From an uncultured Microbacterium sp. (GTDB lineage Bacteria > Actinomycetota > Actinomycetes > Actinomycetales > Microbacteriaceae): a stretch of DNA of 64,000 nt. Shown here in pieces: positions 52,786 to 61,605 of this stretch (positions within the stretch are counted from its first letter, which is position 1; each line of letters begins with the position of its first letter). The notes under the pieces are model-generated. The model worked only from the letters and a program-made list of their open reading frames with translations. It was not told the DNA's origin and searched no databases. The stretch is taken from assembly GCF_900078385.1 (NCBI RefSeq), contig NZ_FLQR01000008.1, positions 1 through 64,000 of the forward strand. The letters run 5' to 3'. A program made the translations under genes and the position numbers.

Positions 52786-52806
52786 TAGTATCTGCGTATG
52801 CGCGCA
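52786..52806 (+). promoter_or_regulatory. arsR promoter with an operator across the start codon
   Basis: TAGTAT (52786-52791) is a -10 six bases before ATG 52798. The perfect inverted repeat TCTGCG-TATG-CGCAGA (52791-52806) overlaps the -10, the predicted transcription start and the first codons, an ideal position for autorepression by the encoded ArsR protein. Confidence 0.6.
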
Positions 52807-53145
52807 GACACGAATGATCCGCTGCCGGCGACCGAGTACGTCGAGGTCGCGGTGGAGATCTTCCGGCTTCTGTCCGACGCCACGCGGGTGCGCATCCTGC
52901 TCGCTCTGCAGGATGGCGAGCTGTCGGTGAACCAGCTCGCGGACACCGTCGATCGGCCGGGCCCTGCGGTCTCCCAGCACCTCGCGAAGCTGCGCTGGGC
53001 GCGCATGGTGCGCGTGCGCCAGGAGGGCAACCGCGCCTTCTACTCGCTCGTCGACGAGCATGCGGTGCGTGTGGTCAGGGAAGCGCTGCTGCAGGCCGAG
53101 CATGCGGTGGACGATCAACCTGCCCACCACCGCGGCCACGCATGA
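52798..53145 (+). CDS. ArsR/SmtB-family regulator
   Basis: A 115-residue winged-helix repressor: IFRLLSDATRVRILLALQDG, then recognition region VDRPGPAVSQHLAKLRWARM and wing VRVRQEGNRAFYSL. The C-terminus is His-rich (DEHAVRVV, EHAVDDQPAHHRGHA), a plausible site for divalent metal such as Ni, Co or Zn. No Cys pair of the As/Cd type is present. It overlaps the MFS gene by 4 bp (ATGA), so regulator and exporter are co-translated. The metal is inferred. Confidence 0.92.
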   Translation: MRADTNDPLPATEYVEVAVEIFRLLSDATRVRILLALQDGELSVNQLADTVDRPGPAVSQHLAKLRWARMVRVRQEGNRAFYSLVDEHAVRVVREALLQAEHAVDDQPAHHRGHA

Positions 53146-54401
53146 CAGCGTCGCTCCGGCTCGCCTCCGTCCTCCGTGTCGGCGCGTACCGAAACCTCTT
53201 CACCGCTCAAGTGCTCGCGCTCCTCGGGACCGGCATGCTCACGGTCGCGCTGGGGCTCCTGGCCTTCGACCTCGCCCGTGCCGACGCGGGCGCGGTCCTG
53301 GGGACGGCGCTGACGATCAAGATGATCGCGTACGTCGCGGTCGCCCCGATCGTCGCCGCGGCGGTGGATCGGCTGCCGCGCAAGGCGGTGCTGATCGGCG
53401 CTGACCTCGTCCGGGCGCTCATGGCGGTCGGGCTGCCTATGGTCACCGAGGTGTGGCAGATCTACGTGCTCATCTTCCTGCTGCAATCGGCGTCCGCCAC
53501 CTTCACGCCGGCCTTCCAGTCCACGATCCCCAGCATCCTGACGGATGAACGCGACTACACCAAAGCCCTTTCCCTCTCCCGTCTGGCGTACGACCTCGAG
53601 GCGATCGTCAGCCCGATCGTCGCCGCGCTGCTCCTCGCAGTCGTCTCGTACTCGAACCTCTTCGCGGCGACGGTCGTCGGGTTCCTGGCGTCGGCGGCGC
53701 TCGTCGCCGTGACGCGGATCCCGCCACGACCCGCCCCGTCGTCCGTGCTGCGCTTCTGGCGCCGAACGACCGAGGGTGTCCGGGTATTCGTGCGCACGCG
53801 AAGCCTGCGCTTCCTCATGCTCATGAACGTCGTGGTCGCCGCGGGCACGGCGCTGGTGCTCGTGAACAGCGTCGTCTATGTGAAGGGTGTCTTCGCGCTG
53901 GATGACAGTGCGCTCGGCCTGGTATATGCGACATACGGCATGGGCTCGCTCCTCATCGCGCTCACCACCCCGCGCATCGTGGAGGCGCTCGGCGTGAGCC
54001 GGACCATGCTCGCGGGTGCGACGACCGTCATCGCGGGTCTGGTCGGTGCGCTCGTGTTCACGCTGTCGATGGATCCGCGGGGCTCGTGGTGGCCGCTGCT
54101 GGGCGTCTGGGCGCTGCTGGGTGCCGGCACGTCCCTGATCAACACACCGTCGGCGCGGTTGCTGCTCGCGGCATCCACGGAGGATGACCGTGCGCTCGTC
54201 TACACCGCCCAGTTCTCGCTCTCGCACGCGTGCTTCCTCATCGCGTATCCCCTCGCCGGATGGCTGGGCGCGTGGACTCCTCCCGCCGCGGTGCTCGCGC
54301 TGCTGGCTCTCGCCGTTGTCGGCGCGCTGGCGGGGCGACGCGTGTTGAGTGGCGGCGCCAACCCGGCGAGTCGGTCGGCGCGGCTGCCGGCGCGCCCGTG
54401 A
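53142..54401 (+). CDS. MFS transporter co-translated with ArsR
   Basis: A 419-residue twelve-helix major facilitator. It starts LFTAQVLALLGTGMLTVALG and has a motif-A-like loop (AAAVDRLPRKAVLIGADLVR) and SATFTPAFQSTIPSILTDER after helix 4, as in the group containing macrolide- and metal-associated exporters (MFS_3/NreB-like). Pairing with a His-tailed ArsR suggests efflux of a divalent metal, though drug efflux is possible. Followed after 52 bp by the DUF6153-like gene. Confidence 0.88.
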   Translation: MTASLRLASVLRVGAYRNLFTAQVLALLGTGMLTVALGLLAFDLARADAGAVLGTALTIKMIAYVAVAPIVAAAVDRLPRKAVLIGADLVRALMAVGLPMVTEVWQIYVLIFLLQSASATFTPAFQSTIPSILTDERDYTKALSLSRLAYDLEAIVSPIVAALLLAVVSYSNLFAATVVGFLASAALVAVTRIPPRPAPSSVLRFWRRTTEGVRVFVRTRSLRFLMLMNVVVAAGTALVLVNSVVYVKGVFALDDSALGLVYATYGMGSLLIALTTPRIVEALGVSRTMLAGATTVIAGLVGALVFTLSMDPRGSWWPLLGVWALLGAGTSLINTPSARLLLAASTEDDRALVYTAQFSLSHACFLIAYPLAGWLGAWTPPAAVLALLALAVVGALAGRRVLSGGANPASRSARLPARP

Positions 54402-54453
54402 GTCGCGCCGCCCGGCTCGAAGCGGATTACGCTGTTGCCGAGGGGGGTGCGAG

Positions 54454-54951
54454 ATGCTCGTGATCGACTCCGTCGTCCGTCATCGTCTCCGTCGGCTGCG
54501 CTCGCTGAACGCCGTCGTCCTCGCCATCGCGACCGCGGTGATCGTCGGACTGCTCGCCATGCATGTGCTCAGCGCCCCGGGAGCATCCCACCACGCCCAC
54601 ACCACCTCCATCACCACGGCATCGATCACCGCGGCGGCCAGTGCGGTTCCCCACGCGGCCGCGCACGACGGCGAGATCGCGCCGAACTCGCATCCGGTCG
54701 CACCGGCATCAGTGGTGGACTGCGACTGCGATCAGGCGACACCGAGCACGCTGCCGGCGCCGGTGCACACGATGCTTCTGATGGCGTGCGTGCTCGCGTT
54801 GCTCGCTTTCGTGCTGATCATCGCTCCGCGTGTGCCATTCCTCCGCGTCGCGGCGACAGGGAGTGACACCTCCCCAGACAGGCTGCGCGCGGCCACATCG
54901 GCGCGCGCGCGCGCACCGTCCCTCATCGTCCTCTCGATCAGTCGAACCTGA
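54454..54951 (+). CDS. DUF6153-like His-rich membrane protein
   Basis: A 165-residue protein with two hydrophobic segments (VVLAIATAVIVGLLAMHVL near 20-38; TMLLMACVLALLAFVLIIAP near 104-123) separated by an external loop. The loop has HHAH, HAAAHDGE and the pair CDCDQ, all plausible metal ligands. Its size, layout and position before a DUF305 gene resemble actinobacterial DUF6153 proteins of unknown function. TACGCT (54428-54433) is a possible -10, and GAGGGGGG precedes the ATG. Probable role in copper or other metal handling, from context. Confidence 0.75.
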   Translation: MLVIDSVVRHRLRRLRSLNAVVLAIATAVIVGLLAMHVLSAPGASHHAHTTSITTASITAAASAVPHAAAHDGEIAPNSHPVAPASVVDCDCDQATPSTLPAPVHTMLLMACVLALLAFVLIIAPRVPFLRVAATGSDTSPDRLRAATSARARAPSLIVLSISRT

Positions 54952-55056
54952 TTCGCCGCCGGCGTTCCTCCCACTCAATCGGTCGGAGGATCGCATCGCC
55001 CTGCCCGGGCACCGAATCACCCGAATGTCGACTGATACGAAAGGACGTTGTTTCAC

Positions 55057-55665
55057 ATGGACGCACTGCGCAGAACCGCGCTGACTTCCGCCCTGCTCGC
55101 CGCCGCCCTCACGCTGGGAGGCTGCGCCGCCGCCGACGGCACCACACCGGGCATGGGAAATGGGCCCGGCGGCATGATGACCCAGACGAACGAACCCGGC
55201 GCGGACTTCAGCGCCGCCGACCAGATGTTCCTCATCATGATGATCCCGCACCATGACCAGGCGATCGAGATGGCCGACATCCTCCTCGACAAGGCCGGCA
55301 TCCCGGACGAGGTGACCGAGCTCGCCCAGAAGATCAAGGACGCCCAAGGTCCGGAGATCGAGACCATGCGCTCGTGGCTGGAGGAGTGGAACGTGGAGTA
55401 CGACGAGGACTCCATGGGCGGCATGGGGCACGACGACGGGATGATGTCAGACGGCGACATGACTGCTCTCGAGGACGCGTCGGGCGACGAGGCCGCGCGG
55501 CTGTTCCTGGATCAGATGATCGTCCACCACGAGGGTGCGATCGACATGGGCGAGATGGCCCTTCGCGGAGCGCAGAACCCCGACGTCATCGCCCTGATCG
55601 ACAAGATCATCGCGGACCAGACCGCCGAGATCGCCACGATGCGCGATCTTCTCGGACGCTCGTAG
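55057..55665 (+). CDS. DUF305 family exported lipoprotein
   Basis: A 202-residue protein with lipobox LGGC near residue 22 and two DUF305 repeats, each with a His pair and Met-rich helix: [19 protein letters not shown] and [21 protein letters not shown] Met/His/Asp-rich linker lies between them ([18 protein letters not shown]). DUF305 proteins occur in copper-resistance loci, and the Met and His residues suggest Cu(I) or Ag(I) binding outside the membrane. ATG at 55057 follows AAAGGACG. The P-type ATPase gene starts 11 bp after its stop. Confidence 0.93.
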   Translation: MDALRRTALTSALLAAALTLGGCAAADGTTPGMGNGPGGMMTQTNEPGADFSAADQMFLIMMIPHHDQAIEMADILLDKAGIPDEVTELAQKIKDAQGPEIETMRSWLEEWNVEYDEDSMGGMGHDDGMMSDGDMTALEDASGDEAARLFLDQMIVHHEGAIDMGEMALRGAQNPDVIALIDKIIADQTAEIATMRDLLGRS

Positions 55666-55676
55666 CCACTGTCGCG

Positions 55677-57968
55677 ATGAACCGCACACCGAGAACCGTC
55701 ACGTTGGAGGTCAGCGGCATGATCCGCGCGACCTCCACCAACGTCACCGAAGCTCACCTCGCCCGCCGGCCCGGCGTCATCCGAGTCGACGCGAACCCCA
55801 TCTCGCAGACCGCGACCGTCACGTACGATCCCGGCACGACCTCGGTTGCGCGCTTGCAGGAGTGGGTCATCGAGTGCGGCTACCATTGCGCCGGTCAATC
55901 CGTCCCCGAGCACATCTGCGACCCCACAGAAGAGCCCGGCGCGCACTCCCCGCAGGAGATGATGGGTCACGGCGGCCACCATGCCGGCATGTCGATGGAT
56001 GCCATGATCCGCGACATGCGCAGCCGGTTCCTGGTCGCGCTGATCCTCTCCATACCGATCACCCTGTGGTCGCCGATCGGGCGAGAGGTCCTCGGATTCG
56101 GTGTTCCGGCACCCTTCGGGCTCCGCGACGACGTGTTCGCACTGATCCTCTCGCTGCCGGTGATCTTCTACTCGGCCTGGATCTTCTTCGACGGGGCGTA
56201 CCGGGCGCTCCGCGCCCGCACCCTGGACATGATGGTCCTCGTCGCGGTGGGCGTCGGCGCCGGCTGGCTGTACAGCCTCTTCGTCACCCTCGCCGGTGGC
56301 GGCGAGGTGTTCTACGAGGCGGCGACCGTGCTCGCCACGTTCGTGCTGCTGGGGCACTGGGTCGAGATGCGGGCCCGCGGCGGTGCGAATGACGCCATCC
56401 GCACGCTTCTCGAGCTGGCACCCCCGCAGGCGGTCGTGATCCGCGACGGCCAGGAGGTCGAGATCGCCACCTCCGACGTGGTGCCCGGGGACTTGATGCT
56501 GGTGCGGCCGGGCGCCAAGGTGCCCACCGACGGAGTCGTGGAGTCGGGGGAGTCGGAGGTGGACGAGTCGATGGTCACCGGCGAGTCCATGCCGGTGTCG
56601 AAGTCTCCCGGCTCCGACGCGATCGGCGCGACGGTCAACACGGTCGGCACTCTCCGGGTGCGAGCGACGAAGGTCGGCGCCGACACGGCGCTGGCCCAGA
56701 TCGTCTCACTGGTCCAGCAGGCGCAGAACTCCAAGGCTCCGGGGCAGCGGCTCGCCGACCGGGCCGCGTTCTGGCTCGTGCTCGTCGCCCTGATCGGCGG
56801 AACGACGACCTTCCTGGTGTGGATGCTGGCAGGAGCAGCGGTGCCGACGGCGATCCTGTTCGCCATCACCGTCGTGGTCATCACGTGCCCCGATGCCCTC
56901 GGGCTGGCGACACCGACCGCGATCATGGTCGGCACCGGCCTCGGCGCGAGGCGGGGCGTGCTGTTCAAGACAGCGGACGGCATCGAGACCGCCGCACGCA
57001 TCACCACCGTGGTCTTCGACAAGACCGGCACTCTCACCAAGGGTGAACCCGAGGTCACCGACTACCTCGCCGTCGCCGGCGACGAACTCGAGATGCTCGG
57101 ACTGGTCGCGGCGGCGGAGCGGGAGTCCGAGCATCCCCTCGCGACCGCGATCGTCGCGTACGCCGTTGCGCGCAACGTCCCGCTACGACATGCCACCGCG
57201 TTCCGGAACATCACCGGCCAGGGCGCGGTCGCCACCGTCGACGGGCGGCGTGTGGTCCTCGGAAACGCCCGCCTGATGACCGCGGAGCGCATCGACACCG
57301 CAACCGTTCAGGCATCCCACGACACACTGGCAGCCTCCGGACGCACCGCGATCATGTTCGCCGTCGACGGGCGGATCGCCGGGGTCATCGCGCTCGCCGA
57401 CGCGCCCCGCGAGAGCGCGAAGGCCGCCCTCGACGCCCTGCACGAGCAGGGCGTCGAGGTCGCGATGCTCACCGGCGACAATCGGCCGACGGCGGAGCGT
57501 ATCGCAGCGCTGCTGGGCATCGACACGATCATCGCCGACGTCCTCCCGGAGGACAAGGCCGCGAAGGTCGCCGAGCTGCAGGCCGCCGGGAGGAAGGTCG
57601 CGATGGTGGGCGACGGCGTCAACGATGCCCCGGCCCTCGCCCAGGCCGACCTGGGCATCGCGATCGGTGCCGGCACCGACGTCGCCATCGAGACCGCGGA
57701 TGTGGTGCTCATGCGTTCCGACCCGCTCGACGTCGCGATCGCGCTGAAGATCGGCAAGGGCACATTGCGCAAGATGCGGCAGAACCTGGGCTGGGCGATC
57801 GGCTACAACGCGGCCGCCCTTCCGATCGCCGCCGGGGTGTTCTATCCGGCATTCGGGATCATGCTCTCCCCGGAGATCGCCGCGCTGTCGATGTCCGGGT
57901 CGAGTGTCATCGTCGCCGTCAACGCGCTTCTCCTCAAGCGCTTGCGCCTGCCGACTCAAAGCGCTTGA
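55677..57968 (+). CDS. P1B-type heavy-metal ATPase with CPD motif
   Basis: A 763-residue metal-exporting ATPase. The N-terminal HMA-like fold has GMIRATST (14-21) where GMxCxxC is expected, so its metal-binding Cys pair is missing. A Met/His-rich linker follows ([13 protein letters not shown]). The membrane motif in helix 6 is CPD (404-406), not the Cu(I)-type CPC. The catalytic core is intact: phosphorylated Asp448 in [19 protein letters not shown] and [10 protein letters not shown]. Translation is probably coupled to DUF305 just upstream. The metal is likely Cu or Ag by context, but the altered ligands make this uncertain. Confidence 0.92.
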   Translation: MNRTPRTVTLEVSGMIRATSTNVTEAHLARRPGVIRVDANPISQTATVTYDPGTTSVARLQEWVIECGYHCAGQSVPEHICDPTEEPGAHSPQEMMGHGGHHAGMSMDAMIRDMRSRFLVALILSIPITLWSPIGREVLGFGVPAPFGLRDDVFALILSLPVIFYSAWIFFDGAYRALRARTLDMMVLVAVGVGAGWLYSLFVTLAGGGEVFYEAATVLATFVLLGHWVEMRARGGANDAIRTLLELAPPQAVVIRDGQEVEIATSDVVPGDLMLVRPGAKVPTDGVVESGESEVDESMVTGESMPVSKSPGSDAIGATVNTVGTLRVRATKVGADTALAQIVSLVQQAQNSKAPGQRLADRAAFWLVLVALIGGTTTFLVWMLAGAAVPTAILFAITVVVITCPDALGLATPTAIMVGTGLGARRGVLFKTADGIETAARITTVVFDKTGTLTKGEPEVTDYLAVAGDELEMLGLVAAAERESEHPLATAIVAYAVARNVPLRHATAFRNITGQGAVATVDGRRVVLGNARLMTAERIDTATVQASHDTLAASGRTAIMFAVDGRIAGVIALADAPRESAKAALDALHEQGVEVAMLTGDNRPTAERIAALLGIDTIIADVLPEDKAAKVAELQAAGRKVAMVGDGVNDAPALAQADLGIAIGAGTDVAIETADVVLMRSDPLDVAIALKIGKGTLRKMRQNLGWAIGYNAAALPIAAGVFYPAFGIMLSPEIAALSMSGSSVIVAVNALLLKRLRLPTQSA

Positions 57969-58083
57969 CGCCTAACGCGGTCAAGCGGAAGCCCGACGGA
58001 GGTGCGGGCCGCGCCCGCCGGGCGAACGGGGCACGGTCCTACGCGCCGGGCAGACGTCACGGCGCTCGTTGCGGGGGCCCGCG

Positions 58084-59133
58084 TCAGTCGCGACGCCAGA
58101 CGTCCCCGAGAGTCGAGGATCGAGGGATCATGCGCGGCTCGAGGGTGACCGTTCGCTTCGGCGACTCCGGGCGTTCGATCTGTTCCAGGAGGAGATCGGC
58201 TGCCATGCTCCCCATCTCCTCTCCCGGCTGCGCGACAGTGGACACCGGGATGGCGCTCTCCGAGGCGAAATGGTTGTTGTCGTACCCCGTCACGGCGATG
58301 TCGACCGGCACGGCGAACCCAGGGATCTCGTTGAGCACCTGGATCAGGCCGATGGCGACGAGATCCGAACCCGCGATGATGCCGTCGTAGGCACCCGCCC
58401 CAGCCCTGATCAGGCGCTTCGCGACCTCGCGCCCGTGCCGGATGTTCACGCCCCGCGTCTGTTCGAGCGCAATCGTCGCGTCCGCCTGTCCGGCGACAGC
58501 CTGCTGCGCACCCTCCCACCGCTGCGAGACCGCAGTCAGGAAGAGCGGCCCTCCGACGAACAGCAGTCGTCGCCGCCCGAGACTCAGGAGATGACTCGCC
58601 GCGAGGAGGCCACCGTGGCGCTCGTCGACGATGACACCGGAATACGAGAGTGTCGGAGACTCGTAGTTGACGAGGACGGTCGGCGTCGAACGCGTGGGGA
58701 GGACGGGCGACTTCGCCAGGGGAGTGTCCAAGGGCGCGATGATGATGCCGGCGACCCGTGAGCGATCGAGGAGCTCGAGGTTGTGGACCTCGCGGGCAGG
58801 CTCGATGTCGGTGTTGACGATCAGCACATCCATTCCGCGCCGCCGCATCACGCGTTCCACACCGCGAGCGATGTCGACGAAGAACGAGTTCCCGAGGTCG
58901 GCGAGGACCAGCCCGACGGACGTGCTGCTGCCGGCCGCGAGCGAACGGGCCGCGTCATTTCTCACGAACCCGAGTTCGGCGATCGCTGCCAGAACCTTCC
59001 GTCTCGTCGCTTCCCGAACCTTGCCCGGGCTGTTGAGGGTGTTGGAGACGGTACCGATGGCGACTCCGGCGTGCGCAGCGACGTCAGCCATGCTCGGCTG
59101 CGCACGAGAGCCCCCACGGGGATCCATGGCCAC
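58084..59133 (-). CDS. LacI-family regulator of the rhamnoside locus
   Basis: A 349-residue repressor with HTH MADVAAHAGVAIGTVSNTLN (residues 15-34), hinge GFVRNDAARSLAAG and an effector domain from about residue 72 (GLVLADLGNSFFVDIARGVE). GTG at 59133 follows GGAAGGAGG; an ATG two codons later is the alternative. It is divergent from the binding-protein gene at 59328. Two LacI-type palindromes and the promoter lie in the 194-bp space. The inducer is probably a rhamnose-containing sugar. Confidence 0.93.
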   Translation of the reverse strand: MAMDPRGGSRAQPSMADVAAHAGVAIGTVSNTLNSPGKVREATRRKVLAAIAELGFVRNDAARSLAAGSSTSVGLVLADLGNSFFVDIARGVERVMRRRGMDVLIVNTDIEPAREVHNLELLDRSRVAGIIIAPLDTPLAKSPVLPTRSTPTVLVNYESPTLSYSGVIVDERHGGLLAASHLLSLGRRRLLFVGGPLFLTAVSQRWEGAQQAVAGQADATIALEQTRGVNIRHGREVAKRLIRAGAGAYDGIIAGSDLVAIGLIQVLNEIPGFAVPVDIAVTGYDNNHFASESAIPVSTVAQPGEEMGSMAADLLLEQIERPESPKRTVTLEPRMIPRSSTLGDVWRRD

Positions 59134-59221
59134 GCTCGCCTCCTTCCGACGTCGGTGTCGAGCCCGCTGGGTCGAGACTGCGATAGCTCGTCAGGCAAGC
59201 TTAATGGGATGCGACTCTGAC

Positions 59222-59299
59222 TGAAGCGATTCATTTTCGTTATCACGACGTCTTGACAGAGCCTCTTTCCGTCTGCCATTTTTCTTGTGAAGCGCTTCA
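59222..59299 (+). promoter_or_regulatory. Promoter and LacI operators of the rhamnoside locus
   Basis: TTGACA (59253-59258) with an 18-bp spacer to CATTTT (59277-59282) reads toward 59328. TGAAGCGCTTCA (59288-59299), a perfect palindrome, lies at the expected transcription start, and a weaker copy TGAAGCGATTCA (59222-59233) lies upstream of the -35. Confidence 0.72.
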
Positions 59300-59327
59300 A
59301 AAGAGGCGTCGCATTCAAGGAGGAATT

Positions 59328-60647
59328 GTGACCACAGCATCACGGCGCGTTCGGCGCCTCGTTCCCGCCCTTGCTCTGCTCGGTGCCGGCGCCCTCGCGC
59401 TGTCGGCCTGTGGCGGCGCCGGCGACCCGTCGCCGTCCGGAGAATCGGACGGCGAGTTCTCGTACCTCGGACAGACCGAGAACACGACCATCATCACAAC
59501 GCTGGAGACGCTGGCGTCGGGCGAGTGCAAGGCGGCCGACGAGGCGGCGCCCCTGAAGGCGGATGACATCGCCGGAACCCAGTGGGACCAGCAGCTGCAG
59601 CTCCTCGCCAGCCAGAACGGCCTCTCCGACATGCAGATGGCGGCCGGCACCCCGTCGCTGATGCAGGACTTCATCAAGGCCGGTCAGGTGCTCAACCTCT
59701 CGGATGCGCTCGACGAGCTCGGCGTGGCAGACAAGGTGCTCCCCGCGGCTGAGTCGACGATCAAGGCTCTGTACGGCGACGGCGACCTGTACGCGCTGCC
59801 GACGGAGTTCAACATCGAGGGATTCTGGTACAACAAGCAGCTCCTGGCCGACAACGATCTCGAGGTCCCGGCAACGTGGGACGCCCTGGTGGACGCGGCC
59901 GCGACGCTCAAGGGCGCCGGCGTGCAGCCGTTCGCCGCGGCGGGCAAAGACGGCTGGCCCGTCACCCGCCTCGTCGGTGACTACATCTTCCGCGATCTCG
60001 GGCCGGACGCCCTCCAGAAGGTCGCCGATGGCGAGGCGAAGCTGACCGACCCCGAGTACGTCGCGGCGGCGGACGCCGTCAGCGAGCTCGGGAAGGCCGG
60101 CTACTTCGGAGAGGCGATCGGATCCGTCGACTACAACGCGGCGATGAACCAGTTCCTCACCGGGAAGGCAGCCTTCTTCTACATGGGCAGCTGGGCGCTG
60201 GCGAACTTCAACGACGAGGCGCAGAACCAGATCGGCGTCGACAACGTCGGCTTCGCGCCCTTCCCCGCTGTCGAAGGCGGCGCGGGCAGCATCGACCAGA
60301 TTCCCGCCAACGTGGGCATCCCCGTGATGCTCTCTGCCAAGGGTGCGGATGACGGTACCAAGGCATGGCTGAAATGCATCGCAGAGAACTACGGCGACAC
60401 CGTTCTGGCCGACTCCGGTGTCGTCTCCGGGTTCGCGCTCAGCGAGACCCCCGCCGGCCTGTCCGCACCCACGCAGGTGGTTCAGGACACCATCCAGAAT
60501 GCTCCGTCGAGCGTCCTGTGGTTCGAGGCCAAGTTCACGTCGAAGGGCACCAGCGTCAGCCAGACGAACGGCGGCGCCCTGGTCAGCGGCTCCATCAGCG
60601 GAGCCGACTTCATGAAGATCGTCCAGGCGGCCAACGACGAAGGATGA
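59328..60647 (+). CDS. Carbohydrate ABC transporter, solute-binding lipoprotein (rhamnoside locus)
   Basis: A 439-residue binding protein with signal core LVPALALLGAGALA and lipobox LSAC. The GTG start follows a strong AAGGAGGAA. The domain is MalE-like (YALPTEFNIEGFWYNKQLL, FFYMGSWALANFND). It is the first gene of the operon with two permeases and an alpha-L-rhamnosidase, so the ligand is probably a rhamnosylated oligosaccharide, an inference from context. Confidence 0.94.
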   Translation: MTTASRRVRRLVPALALLGAGALALSACGGAGDPSPSGESDGEFSYLGQTENTTIITTLETLASGECKAADEAAPLKADDIAGTQWDQQLQLLASQNGLSDMQMAAGTPSLMQDFIKAGQVLNLSDALDELGVADKVLPAAESTIKALYGDGDLYALPTEFNIEGFWYNKQLLADNDLEVPATWDALVDAAATLKGAGVQPFAAAGKDGWPVTRLVGDYIFRDLGPDALQKVADGEAKLTDPEYVAAADAVSELGKAGYFGEAIGSVDYNAAMNQFLTGKAAFFYMGSWALANFNDEAQNQIGVDNVGFAPFPAVEGGAGSIDQIPANVGIPVMLSAKGADDGTKAWLKCIAENYGDTVLADSGVVSGFALSETPAGLSAPTQVVQDTIQNAPSSVLWFEAKFTSKGTSVSQTNGGALVSGSISGADFMKIVQAANDEG

Positions 60648-60718
60648 CCATCCGTTGACCGGGGCGGGCAGCACGACCGCTCGCCCCGGTCGACCGGTCA
60701 CACCGAGGAGTAACACTC

Positions 60719-61603
60719 ATGCACAAAGTCCTGGGCGACAAGCGCGCCATCCTGATCCTGCTCGGACCCGCGCTGCTCATCCACACGCTCGTGATGCTGG
60801 TCCCGATCATCTGGTCCCTCTTCTACACGGTTCAGGATGGGAACCCGATCACGGGTTTCACGTTCGCCGGTCTCGACAACTTCGCGAAGTTCTTCCAGGA
60901 CCCCGCCGCATGGGATGCCGTGCTGTTCACGCTCCGGTACGCGCTCGTGCTGACCGTCCTTCAGGTCGGCCTGGGCTACCTGCTGTCTCTCATGTACGTG
61001 TTCTGGCTCCGTAAGGGTTCGGGGATCATCCGGACCGTCGTCTTCTTCCCCGTCGTCCTCCCCACCGTCGCCGTCGCGCTTCTCTTCCAGCGTCTCTTCG
61101 AGGCGGCGCCGACGACGGGCCCGGTCAACACCTTCATCCAGTTCCTCGGCGGCGGCAATGTCGACTGGTTCGGAACGCCGACGGCGTCGTTCTGGATCAT
61201 CATCCTCATGGACCTGTGGCGCTCCATGGGCTTCTACGCCGTGCTGCTGTACGCGGGGCTCATGGATATCCCCGACGATCTCCTCGAGTCGGCGCGCATC
61301 GATGGAGCATCCGGCTGGAAGCTGATCCGCAGCATCGTCCTGCCCCTGTCCCTCCCCGTGCTGCTCTCATCGCTGATCTTCAGCATCAACGGCACGCTCA
61401 AGGTGTTCGACACCATCGTCGCGCTCACCAACGGTGGACCCGGCAGTGCGACGACACCGCTCACGCTGTACATGTTCCGGACTTCGTTCGCCTACGGCGA
61501 CTACGGGTACGGCAGCACCATCGCCCTCATGCTGACGATCCTGTGCCTCCTGTTCACCGTTTTCATCTTCCGTTCCACACGCAACGACCTGACGAAGGGC
61601 TGA
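60719..61603 (+). CDS. Carbohydrate ABC transporter permease (MalF-like)
   Basis: A 294-residue permease with six predicted helices starting at residue 9 (RAILILLGPALLIHTLVML) and EAA-loop signature LESARIDGASGWKLIR. The N-terminus is short compared with the MalF-type subunits elsewhere in the window. GAGGAG precedes the ATG. It precedes its MalG partner by two bases. Confidence 0.95.
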   Translation: MHKVLGDKRAILILLGPALLIHTLVMLVPIIWSLFYTVQDGNPITGFTFAGLDNFAKFFQDPAAWDAVLFTLRYALVLTVLQVGLGYLLSLMYVFWLRKGSGIIRTVVFFPVVLPTVAVALLFQRLFEAAPTTGPVNTFIQFLGGGNVDWFGTPTASFWIIILMDLWRSMGFYAVLLYAGLMDIPDDLLESARIDGASGWKLIRSIVLPLSLPVLLSSLIFSINGTLKVFDTIVALTNGGPGSATTPLTLYMFRTSFAYGDYGYGSTIALMLTILCLLFTVFIFRSTRNDLTKG

Positions 61604-61605
61604 TC

